Source of the DNA: Fragilaria radians
Taxonomy: Eukaryota > Bacillariophyta > Fragilariophyceae > Fragilariales > Fragilariaceae
Direction: 5' to 3'
Assembly (NCBI GenBank): GCA_900642245.1
Contig: CAAAJI010000021.1
Coordinates: 303,746-344,555 of the forward strand
Length of the DNA stretch: 40,810 nt
This document shows positions 32,972 to 40,810 of this stretch, in pieces. The notes below the pieces were generated by a model. It made no database searches, was not told where the DNA came from, and was given only the letters and a program-made list of their open reading frames with translations. Position 1 is the first letter of the stretch. Each line of letters opens with the position of its first letter. The translations under genes were made by a program, and so were the position numbers.

Positions 32972-33889
32972 TCACCATGCCTCGAGTAAATCACTCAAGT
33001 CATGAATATACTCTGACTGAGAATCAGAACTTAAGTCTGAATCCTCGTCCCCTTTCTTCTTTATCGAATCTCTGTTGGGATTCCATGTCACAAGTAATTC
33101 ACTGAGATCAAACTTGTAGTCTTCGTTTTTATAATTATCTAAATCACCCTTTAATACCTCCAACTCTGGATTCCACATCTTAAGTAGATCACCCAAATAG
33201 TTCATAGACTCTGCGTCTTTGTCTCGGAATATTTCTGCAGCTGCTTCATCAAGAGCTAAGTCCTTAAGATCATTGCCTTCCCAATAAATAGTAGTTTGCT
33301 GCCATGGTATAATGTTTGAGCTTTGAACCTCAATGCTTTTGATGATATCGAAAGAATAGTGCTTTCCTTCAGTGCTCATTTTCGAAGACAACGAATTTTT
33401 CTTACTGTTAAATGGCTTAACTTCATTCAAGTCTAATGAGCTCCTTCGCTTCACACATTTTAGACGATCAGGGTGGTCACGATGAAAGAAATTGTGATAA
33501 TATACATGGATATCTTCTTGGCATGCGTAGAGATTGAACTTCGTAAATCCATATGCATTGAGCTGTCGCTGGAATGAACTAAACTTTTTGGTTCGAAAGT
33601 ACACTGGCAGCAAAAGATTGGTGAAATCTCTTGGTTTTAATACAACAAAAGAGTTTCCTTTTTCACTCCAGCAAACTATATCAGAATATGATCCTCTATG
33701 CTTGAGATCTTGCAACATAGAGTGTAGCTTTATGGGGAAAGTGTTGGTGATTCCTCCTTGGCGCTGTTTGATTGGCGTTCGATCGTTGCCGCATTGTACC
33801 CTTTCGCTTTCATTATCAACGTGATGGCCACTCAGAAAAGGCGTTCTCTTTTTCAGTCTTTCGTTGCAGATATTGCCTGATTTGTTCAT
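32972..33889 (-). CDS. HSF: Heat shock factor-type transcription factor
   Basis: Single-exon 305-residue nuclear protein. Residues 50-140 are an HSF DNA-binding domain: FPIKLHSMLQD, DIVCWSEKGNSFVVLKPRDF, LLPVYFRTKKFSSFQRQLNAYGF and a C-terminal YYHNFFHRDHPDRL. The recognition helix SSFQRQLNAYGF is intact. HSFs are a greatly expanded family in diatoms. A basic stretch KCVKRRSS follows and may be a nuclear localisation signal. No clear heptad-repeat oligomerisation region is visible, so it may be a short HSF type. The acidic C-terminus has three copies of a motif: LGDLLKMWNPELE (232-244), LSELLVTWNPNRD (262-274) and LSDLLEAW (298-305, ending at the stop). They resemble aromatic-hydrophobic-acidic activation motifs. 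Which genes it controls is unknown. Confidence 0.92.
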   Translation of the reverse strand: MNKSGNICNERLKKRTPFLSGHHVDNESERVQCGNDRTPIKQRQGGITNTFPIKLHSMLQDLKHRGSYSDIVCWSEKGNSFVVLKPRDFTNLLLPVYFRTKKFSSFQRQLNAYGFTKFNLYACQEDIHVYYHNFFHRDHPDRLKCVKRRSSLDLNEVKPFNSKKNSLSSKMSTEGKHYSFDIIKSIEVQSSNIIPWQQTTIYWEGNDLKDLALDEAAAEIFRDKDAESMNYLGDLLKMWNPELEVLKGDLDNYKNEDYKFDLSELLVTWNPNRDSIKKKGDEDSDLSSDSQSEYIHDLSDLLEAW

Positions 33890-34793
33890 GTTCGCGGCGG
33901 AATTTGTTATTTTGTGCCATTCATTACAAAACCAGGATTACTGGATTTGTTCAATGGAAATTCCTAAGATTTTTTGAAGGGTGAATTGTTGGATTAGATT
34001 CTACGAGAGGCCATAGTTGCATGGGAGCAATTTTTTGAAATTTTAACATTTAACACAGATAGTCAAACACAGTTTTAATCGGGAAAATCCCATTTCTCCG
34101 ATTACAAATTGATTACTTAACGAATTTACTAGGGATAGACTGTAGAGCCATAAATCGAATGGATTTGTCATACTGAAGCGAACATGCAGGATACCCAATA
34201 TCGATCAATGATTTTAGCATGATTTTTCTTTGTATTAACTATACAAAATATTGCACCAGCTTAATCGACATTGACAGGTGAATCAAATCTCACGCACATA
34301 ATCAACCGTACAGTGATTGAAGAAAGTCTGTCGAATTGGTAGAATCACAGGCATGCATCATGAGACAGCTTATTCATGGGTAGGTTTATAGATTATTTTC
34401 GAAAAAAAATCTAAAGAAATCAGAAATTTAAGCCAGACTCAATTGAGCTGAGTTTTCCCCATTGTACTCTAGTAAAGAAATGCTGCACTTTTAGATGCAA
34501 AACACCACAAATACAATTGCAGGAGTGTGGGTCCCTTGTATTTCAGTACAAAATTCCCTGACAATTAAAACTGGTTGTGCTCTTTCAATTTTTAGTAAAG
34601 CAAGATGATTCAAGACTTCTGTTTTGATTCCTAAATTTCTCTGAAAAAATAAGGTACCTCTATTACAAAAGATACCAAGCCAATATTGTCCGGCAACTCA
34701 AGATGGCCTGTTAACCTAAATTTGCCTAAATTTTGAATCCTTTGTTCTAACCCTTTTGTGCATAGTTCACTACTACTACTACAACTCGGTATC
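33890..34793. other. Divergent intergenic region between HSF and phytochelatin synthase
   Basis: The flanking genes diverge, so both promoters lie here. No heat-shock-element-like array of alternating GAA/TTC blocks stood out by eye. The last 40 bases before the leader ATG carry a short CTA repeat. Confidence 0.5.
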
Positions 34794-36235
34794 ATGACCT
34801 TACTACCGTTGAAAATGATGTTCATTTTATTTTTTTTGCTTGCATCCATCACTCAAGCATTTCAGCCTTCCTTCCTCTTCTCCTCACGTTTTCCTTCTCC
34901 TCTGACGGCCACAAGATTAAAGGTAATGAAGACGACAAGAAATCTACACCAAGTAAGACTATGTACCGACGTCCTTTACCATCGAATTGTACCGCTTTGA
35001 GCTCTTTAAGTGGACGTGATTTATTCGCATCGGCTTTTCGGATGGGTGGGTGTCATAATTTTTTTATCTTGATGGAACAATTCACGACACAATCCGAACC
35101 TGCCTATTGTGGAATAAGTTCGTTGGTGATGATTTTGAATGCTCTGGCAGTCGATCCACGTCGAGTATGGAAAGGACCCTGGCGATGGTATCATGAAGAA
35201 ATGTTAAATTGTTGCATGGATCTTCAACAAGTTCGAGAGACTGGAATTACTCTTCCTATATTCGTTTGCTTGGCGAAATGTCAAGGTCTTTATGTCCAAT
35301 CAGTTCTCGCACAAGACTGTACCTTACAAGAATTTCGAACTTCGGTTCAACACGCTTGCATGGACAGAACGGAACCATCGTCTACATCACATCCTTTGCT
35401 CGTCGTGTCATATCATCGTGGAAAACTTCAACAGACAGGAACTGGCCATTTCTCACCAATAGCTGCGTATGACCCCTCATCGGATCAGGTTCTTATTCTT
35501 GATACAGCACGATTCAAATATGGTGCTCATTGGGTACCTCTCAATCTACTCTTTGAGGCTATGCGACCCATTGATTCGGACACTGGACGATCACGAGGAT
35601 TTGTATTACTATCGTTTCCAGGTAACGATGGGGAAGATCACAGTAATGCCAAAAACTTTATCGATAGGACTTTGCCAATTTCGTTTCTTCTACGAACGTC
35701 TCAAACGCAAAATCCAATACGACGAAAATTTCGTCATTATATTCAGAGCGAGTATTTTGATTGTCAAAAGCAAGACATTGATGAATTCAGTCAAGAAAGG
35801 CTTTTGTGGAAGCATGTTTGGACTTTCTGGACCGAAAAAAACCCTCCCACTTACATCTGGGAAATTATGGAGCCGCAATTGATACCCACTGTGAAGGAAG
35901 AAATTGATGCAGTGCAATCCGTCCGAAATTTGTTGTCTAGTATACAGAAATATATAGAAACAAACTTTCAGCAAGATGCGACAAAGGAATTAGATAAAGT
36001 TTCATGTAAAACGTGCCGACCGAACTGCAATCGAACTATTCCGCTGACGGTCTTTGAGGCTATCGTGTTAATATTTTTGGCTGTGTTACCGAAGGACCAA
36101 CGGATTCCATGGGTACAACGTGCTGCTTCCACACCTGAGGAAGCAAACCACGTAGAGGACGCGCAACATCAACTATTGATTGAAGCTGAATTGATTCAAT
36201 GGGCACTAGACACTTGTGATGACTCCTCATTCTAG
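34794..36235 (+). CDS. PCS: Phytochelatin synthase, possibly with a plastid-type leader
   Basis: Gamma-glutamylcysteine dipeptidyl transpeptidase that builds metal-binding phytochelatins from glutathione. The catalytic frame starts at ATG 34961 with YRRPLPS, as in plant PCS. Papain-like triad: Cys50 in QSEPAYCGISSL, His163 in QTGTGHFSPIAAY and Asp181 in LILDTARFKY (numbering from 34961). WKGPWRWYHEEMLNCC is also conserved. The C-terminus has CKTCRPNC and a VFEAIVLIFLAVLP segment matching the end of plant PCS. Upstream, 34794-34922 encodes a 43-residue leader (MTLLPLKMMFILFFLLASITQAF-QPS) with an A-F junction, but in another frame. The two join in frame if GTAATG...TAAG (34923-34957, 35 nt) is removed. 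That is very short for an intron, so a frameshift or independent use of ATG 34961 (424 residues, cytosolic) are alternatives. The PCS identity is secure; the leader is not. Confidence 0.9.
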
Positions 36236-36320
36236 CTGCTTTGGTGACAAAGAAAGTTTTGTTGAAGTCAACCTAATGCTGCTTTGGTGACAAAGAAATT
36301 TTTGTTGAAGTCAACCTAAT
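36235..36320. repeat. 43-bp tandem duplication at the phytochelatin synthase stop codon
   Basis: Two adjacent 43-base units (36235-36277 and 36278-36320) differ at one base. The first unit begins at the last base of the TAG stop codon, so the whole duplication sits at the start of the 3' UTR. Confidence 0.92.
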
Positions 36321-36541
36321 GATTTCTTTTCCTATAGGATGATTCTAAAAGCCACAAGCATCTCAAAACACTTATTATTTGGGCTTGATACCTATTTTCA
36401 AGATAAATGGAAATGAAAGAAATTTGAACCTTGACTCAACATAAAACTGACGCGAAAAGAGGTCCAGTTTAATAAAGCCGCAGAGTACAAATATAATTAA
36501 ATTCATAAAGGATTATTCCTAAACTATCAAATACCCTTACT
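36321..36541. other. Short convergent spacer
   Basis: AT-rich 3' region shared by the converging phytochelatin synthase and BMS1 genes. Nothing else was recognised. Confidence 0.55.
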
Positions 36542-39500
36542 TTAATTTCCCGCCTTCAGTCGCTTGCGCTCCCGAATTACATCTTGTTTGCCCTCCATTC
36601 GATATTGTCGTTTCTTCTTAATTTTTCGTGCTTCAGATATGAGAGCTTCCTTCTTGGCATTCTTCTTGGTCCTTTCTGCATTCTTTTCGATTTGCGCCTT
36701 CTTGCGCTTGTCTTCCTTAACATTGCGAATGGTGTTTAAGGCTTGGAGGAAAGTAAGCTTTTGCTTTTCTTCTTTGTCCAAGATGACAGCGCGTTTGGTA
36801 ACGTAACTCTTCTTCGTTCGCTTCGTTTCATTCTTAGGTTTGCTTGCATAGGGAAGAGCCTCCTCGAGTTTCCTTGGGACAAATAGTTTCTTATATGGAC
36901 GTTCTTGCCTTTCAATTGGCATATAAATTGAATCAGGATTCACCTCTATAGGTGTGTCCGTTTCAACCATTAATTGAGCTTTCGTCTTCATTCCTCTCCA
37001 TTCGGAAGAAGTCGAGCACAAGTGATTCGTAACTGGATTGTAGTAGTTCTTGATATCTACCGGCATCCATGTTCGACAAAATACAATATCACTCAACAAT
37101 ATCTTATCTTCGAATGTAGCACGGAAGGATCCAGGTTGTCCTTCACGTAGGGCTTTCTTGATTTGCCCCCGAATTCCACTAACAGTCTTGATACTAGCAC
37201 CTTCAAAACGATTCACTTCCAAATCACTATTGAACATTCCAGTGATGAAAGCGGTATTACGAAAGATCTTAGTTGGAGTACCCACGAGTTTCAGTTTTTT
37301 CACCACGCTAAAAGATGCATTAAGCTCCAGAGCTACACCCGTTGCCGCGATTCGAAATCCAGAGATATTCCCTGAAAGCTTTTGGATGGCAAGGATACCG
37401 GTGTTTGGAGGTATTTGTGGTCCATAGAACGTTGCGAAGCAATGCATGTGCTCTGGAGTGTACTTGAGATAACGATGTCGCCCATTCTGGTCCTCCGTAG
37501 AGTAAACGGGTATACTCTGAAATCTCCTCCAACCAATGCTAAAGACAAGCGGATCATTGCATTTAAGAATCTTTTTATGCCATCGATGCTTTTTAAAACG
37601 ACACCTTATCAGCCCCAAATCAGTTTCCTGTGGTGTCAACCCTCCAATGACAAGCGGCATATTTGGATCATAGGAAGTCAAAAAAGTGTGCGGAACATTA
37701 TCGATACGAACCCGACAATAGATACCTTGGCGAAAACCTTCGTGACGAATACGAGACCGCTCCCCCTCTTCGCCAAATTCTTCAATATTTCGTCGCTGTC
37801 TGGCTTCTTTTTCTCGTCTCAAACTCTCCACGTAATCGTTCTCAACTGCCTCATCTTTATCGTTGAGTGCACCTTTGGCATTGGTTTTAAGCTCTTCGTC
37901 GAATTCTTCATCGTATTTTTCCTTTTGCTTTGCTTTCTTTTTCGCATTGTAGGCTCGTCTCTCCTCGTCCGTCATATCAAGGACTTCATCCTTATCATCA
38001 TCAATGTCCGTTTCATTTTCGGTCACGCCATAACGCTTTCCGGTTTCGAGGTCTTCAAATTCACCAATAGCTTGATCATTATCTGCTTTAGGATCCTCCC
38101 AATTTCCAGTGACGAATTTGTTGCGAAGTGACTCCACGAGACAATCATCTCCTTCTTCCAACCATTCACGAATGTCAAAATCATCTACATCCTGTGAAAA
38201 AACACGTGAAGAGTCTTCTTCTCCCAACACGATTAGATCTCCTGAGCTGGCAATGGATTTTTCACGGGATACATCGTTCTCTGTTACCCCTTTTTTCTTC
38301 ACTTTGAAAAAGTCGTCATCTGAATCTTCGTCATCGTCTTTTTGCACGTCATGACTTGGTACAATCGCTGACGATGTTACTCCGTAGACAAGTTCTTGAA
38401 GATTTATAAGTGCAGCGCTCCTTTCCAAAAAGTTTTTGGCAGCTCTTTCAGCAATATTTGTTTTCCAAGTTGTACTTAAATCATTGTTATCTTCATTCTC
38501 ATCGCCACTTTCGAACTCTATATTTTCGTTCGAATCCTTGAAAGAATCGTCAATTGAATCGTCATCGCTTTCACTATCAGAATCGTCATCTGTATCGGAG
38601 TCATCATCACTAGCTGACTCTTCTTCACTCTCATCGTTATTTAAGGTAGCTTCCCTTCTAACACGATCATTTCGTGAAGGACGGTCTGTATTTTTGACAT
38701 CTTCGTTTTCGCTCAAGTCGTCGTAATCATCATTGCTCGCGGAATTATCATCTTGATTAGCATCCTCATCTTCGGCGTCATCATCAGTGTCGTCGATTTG
38801 TTCAAGGTTCTCGGATTCATCATCTGATCCAGCTTCTACGGCTTTGCTTCCTTTGAAGAGTCGGAGAGACGACTTTTTCATTTTTTCGTCAAATCCCGCG
38901 GCAACATCTTGTAGGCTACGAAGTAATCCTACTGGTTCATCAGATTTTGACTGTCGCTCGCTAGCATCATCTTCATCACTATCTTTATCTGACTCGTTAC
39001 CCCGAACAGCGAGTTCCAAATTCTCTTTTTTGGTATAGTTAACTCGTCCGATATCAATATAGACAGCATCTTTATCGTACGAAACTGTACCAACATTCGA
39101 TAATGGAGCAAACAATAGGGAGTCTTTTTTGCGAATAGTCATCAATTGCCTATCTTTGTCAGGAACAGGACAAGGATCTTGCAAGGCGCCGATTTCTTGC
39201 ATAGAAAAGTCTCCCACTCCTAAAACATGAACATTTTGTCCAGGCTTCATATTTGTTCCACGTACATAGCCGTAAAAAGTGATGCTGCGATTGCACTCTG
39301 GATCTTCCTCAACCTTGTTGGGGTGGGTAATATCTTCGTGACGATCAACAAGGATGTAGGGGTGAGTGTTCCTCCAAATAAGTGGACGAAACTTGACTCT
39401 CGAAATAAAAAGTTTGAGCTGATTGACTTCATTCTTAAGATACTTTCCATTGACAGCACCAGAGAAGTAAAACATTTTGGCACCATCGTAAATTTCCGTC

Positions 39501-40129
39501 CAAAATCGATTCTTCATGAGTTTCTTGGTCTTGCGAAGGTTCTTGGCGGTTTTGAATTGATCCAAGTGGGTGAAAATGCCCATTACTTTTGGGAATCCAT
39601 GTGTTTGCAGCATGTTGAGAAATTCAAAAGTTTCCATTTCAAATCCAAATTTAGCGTCGACACAAAGAAGAACAAGATCGGCAATTTTGGCACAATCTAA
39701 CATGGCAGAAGTTTCATTGGGACACTCTAAAAAGGTAAGTCGTTTCTTTTTGCCTGTAACCACAGTTATAGGACCAGTAACAGTTTTGAGATTGTGGTTG
39801 GTGTAAAGTTTGACTAATGATCGGATCAACGTTGATTTGCCAACCTGTGGTGGTCCCATGACGACTACAACACTGGGTGGAGCATCGAGAATATCTGCAC
39901 TTCGTCTGTCTGTCAGAGGAACATATTCCTTTTTTTGAGCTCGATCCAAGTTACGCTGAATATTTCGTTGCGTTCGAACTATATTCGCCACTGAGTGCGC
40001 TCGAGGATTGTGTCGGTCAACACGTTTGTTATCTTTTTTATCTTTCAAGTCTTTCTTCTTTTCCTTTCCACCACGACCTGCCTTTTTGGCCTTATGAGTG
40101 TGGTTCACTTGTTTGTCAACCCCTTCCAT
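36542..40129 (-). CDS. BMS1: Ribosome biogenesis GTPase BMS1
   Basis: Large nucleolar GTPase of the U3 processome; in yeast it delivers Rcl1 for early 18S rRNA cleavages. Single exon, 1,195 residues from ATG 40129, about the normal size; a longer frame to 40165 begins with TTG. Basic N-terminus rich in Lys, then the GTPase domain: P-loop VVVVMGPPQVGKSTL (87-101), LTFLECPN as the G3 region, DAKFGFEMETFEFLNMLQ, and THLD (187-190) as G4. Residues 220-370 include KFRPLIWRNTHPYILVDR and YGYVRGTNMKPGQNVHVLGVGDF, the AARP2CN region. A long Asp/Ser/Glu-rich stretch (about 380-550) interrupts it, as in other BMS1 proteins. The C-terminal part contains GIYCRVRIDNVPHTFLTSYDP, QKLSGNISGFRIAATG and FVPRKLEEALP, the BMS1/TSR1 C-terminal domain, and ends in a Lys/Arg-rich tail. 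Upstream of the ATG a TTTCAG could be an acceptor for a 5' UTR intron. Confidence 0.95.
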   Translation of the reverse strand: MEGVDKQVNHTHKAKKAGRGGKEKKKDLKDKKDNKRVDRHNPRAHSVANIVRTQRNIQRNLDRAQKKEYVPLTDRRSADILDAPPSVVVVMGPPQVGKSTLIRSLVKLYTNHNLKTVTGPITVVTGKKKRLTFLECPNETSAMLDCAKIADLVLLCVDAKFGFEMETFEFLNMLQTHGFPKVMGIFTHLDQFKTAKNLRKTKKLMKNRFWTEIYDGAKMFYFSGAVNGKYLKNEVNQLKLFISRVKFRPLIWRNTHPYILVDRHEDITHPNKVEEDPECNRSITFYGYVRGTNMKPGQNVHVLGVGDFSMQEIGALQDPCPVPDKDRQLMTIRKKDSLLFAPLSNVGTVSYDKDAVYIDIGRVNYTKKENLELAVRGNESDKDSDEDDASERQSKSDEPVGLLRSLQDVAAGFDEKMKKSSLRLFKGSKAVEAGSDDESENLEQIDDTDDDAEDEDANQDDNSASNDDYDDLSENEDVKNTDRPSRNDRVRREATLNNDESEEESASDDDSDTDDDSDSESDDDSIDDSFKDSNENIEFESGDENEDNNDLSTTWKTNIAERAAKNFLERSAALINLQELVYGVTSSAIVPSHDVQKDDDEDSDDDFFKVKKKGVTENDVSREKSIASSGDLIVLGEEDSSRVFSQDVDDFDIREWLEEGDDCLVESLRNKFVTGNWEDPKADNDQAIGEFEDLETGKRYGVTENETDIDDDKDEVLDMTDEERRAYNAKKKAKQKEKYDEEFDEELKTNAKGALNDKDEAVENDYVESLRREKEARQRRNIEEFGEEGERSRIRHEGFRQGIYCRVRIDNVPHTFLTSYDPNMPLVIGGLTPQETDLGLIRCRFKKHRWHKKILKCNDPLVFSIGWRRFQSIPVYSTEDQNGRHRYLKYTPEHMHCFATFYGPQIPPNTGILAIQKLSGNISGFRIAATGVALELNASFSVVKKLKLVGTPTKIFRNTAFITGMFNSDLEVNRFEGASIKTVSGIRGQIKKALREGQPGSFRATFEDKILLSDIVFCRTWMPVDIKNYYNPVTNHLCSTSSEWRGMKTKAQLMVETDTPIEVNPDSIYMPIERQERPYKKLFVPRKLEEALPYASKPKNETKRTKKSYVTKRAVILDKEEKQKLTFLQALNTIRNVKEDKRKKAQIEKNAERTKKNAKKEALISEARKIKKKRQYRMEGKQDVIRERKRLKAGN

Positions 40130-40810
40130 TGTAAACAAAGCTGAAACAAATAATACAGAGTGCAATTAAGGTCTATCGCTTTTTTCGATTCTGCAAGAAC
40201 GATAAAAAAAAAAGAGATTAGAAATATTGTAAAAATCACTGGTGAATGATAAAAAATGCATCACCATAACCTGATTCAAAAGCCTTAGCTACAAAACGAA
40301 GCACCACTTTCCATATAAATTTGCAATAAAAGCAACGACATTGCTGGGGTTTCATCGAGTTATCAAGTTAGCGTGAGAAAAGGGAACGGACGTGAAGTTT
40401 GGCTCTAAAACTATTGTAATTAAGAAGTTGATTTGCTAAACACAGATGACGCTCTTAAGAAATAGAAGTTACCTTTCCTAACTTTAGTTTCTCCAGGAAC
40501 AATAAGGAAGCTGATTATTGACTGTTATTCCATAGCACCTAGACATACAATGGCACCTAATTATATATGAATGAGTTAAAGTTATAAGTGCCAATTATCC
40601 AGGGCATGCACAATATTTTGTGAGATATACTTGTATCAAGTGATGTCCGTTACAGATGTAAGAAATAGATACAGGCAATAAAAGAAATGTCCAATTCAAA
40701 GGTAGTGATAGCCAAATGTTGCTTTCATTTCCTAAACGTTTTTTTCATTTTTTATGTATAACTTCTTAAGTTTCTCTGCAAGCAAATTTCTTTCCAAACA
40801 ATACTTAGCT
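40130..40810. other. Upstream region of BMS1
   Basis: AT-rich 5' flank to the window edge. No further gene was recognised. Confidence 0.55.

Noticed and set aside
38109..38726. Serine-rich plus-strand frames opposite BMS1
   Set aside because: They are the complement of the Asp/Glu-rich stretch of BMS1.
40130..40165. Longer BMS1 start at 40165
   Set aside because: TTG codon; the family starts with a basic region that follows ATG 40129.
1..40810. tRNA, rRNA or CRISPR arrays
   Set aside because: No T-loop-like GGTTCGAATCC boxes with a matching acceptor stem, no regular spaced repeats and no rRNA-like sequence were noticed; a covariance-model scan would be needed to exclude small RNAs.

Overview
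The window looks like nuclear DNA from a diatom or close photosynthetic stramenopile. Genes are eukaryotic, with few and short GT-AG introns, in an AT-rich background. Three products (geranylgeranyl reductase, an SDR-like protein and the phytochelatin synthase leader) start with a secretory signal that ends in an A-F or G-F junction, like the 'ASAFAP' presequence of secondary red plastids. An LCIB/theta-type carbonic anhydrase and a heat-shock-factor gene fit the same lineage. A 680-base run of N shows that this is draft scaffold sequence.

Left part (1-18.2 kb): three same-strand copies of geranylgeranyl reductase (ChlP), which makes the phytyl chain of chlorophyll and tocopherol. Copy 1 is cut by the window edge (1-66). 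Copy 2 (2635-4419) has a +1 frameshift in exon 1. Copy 3 (16200-17987) is intact. Copies 2 and 3 share an apparently identical second exon and a near-identical intron, but their flanks are unrelated apart from a small shared upstream motif pair. Between copies 2 and 3 lie an ARL1-type Golgi GTPase (+), a cytochrome P450 (-) and the LCIB/theta carbonic anhydrase (-), the last with a pair of TGACGTAT sites upstream.

Middle (18-25 kb): gene-poor. It holds a degraded 1,463-bp hAT-family DNA transposon (22001-23463) with terminal inverted repeats, a near-perfect 8-bp target duplication and a broken transposase on the minus strand. Older unreadable coding debris flanks it.

Right part (25-40.8 kb): a gene of unknown function with one or two membrane segments (+) converges on PEX19 (-). 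A plastid-type NAD(P)-binding SDR-like gene (-) follows, then the assembly gap, then a gene-poor stretch with a possible retroelement scrap. Next come a heat shock factor with three C-terminal LLxxW motifs (-), a phytochelatin synthase with a possible plastid leader (+), and the large ribosome-biogenesis GTPase BMS1 (-). No operon-like organisation is visible: genes are mostly separated by hundreds to thousands of bases and serve unrelated processes. No rRNA, tRNA or CRISPR array was recognised by eye.
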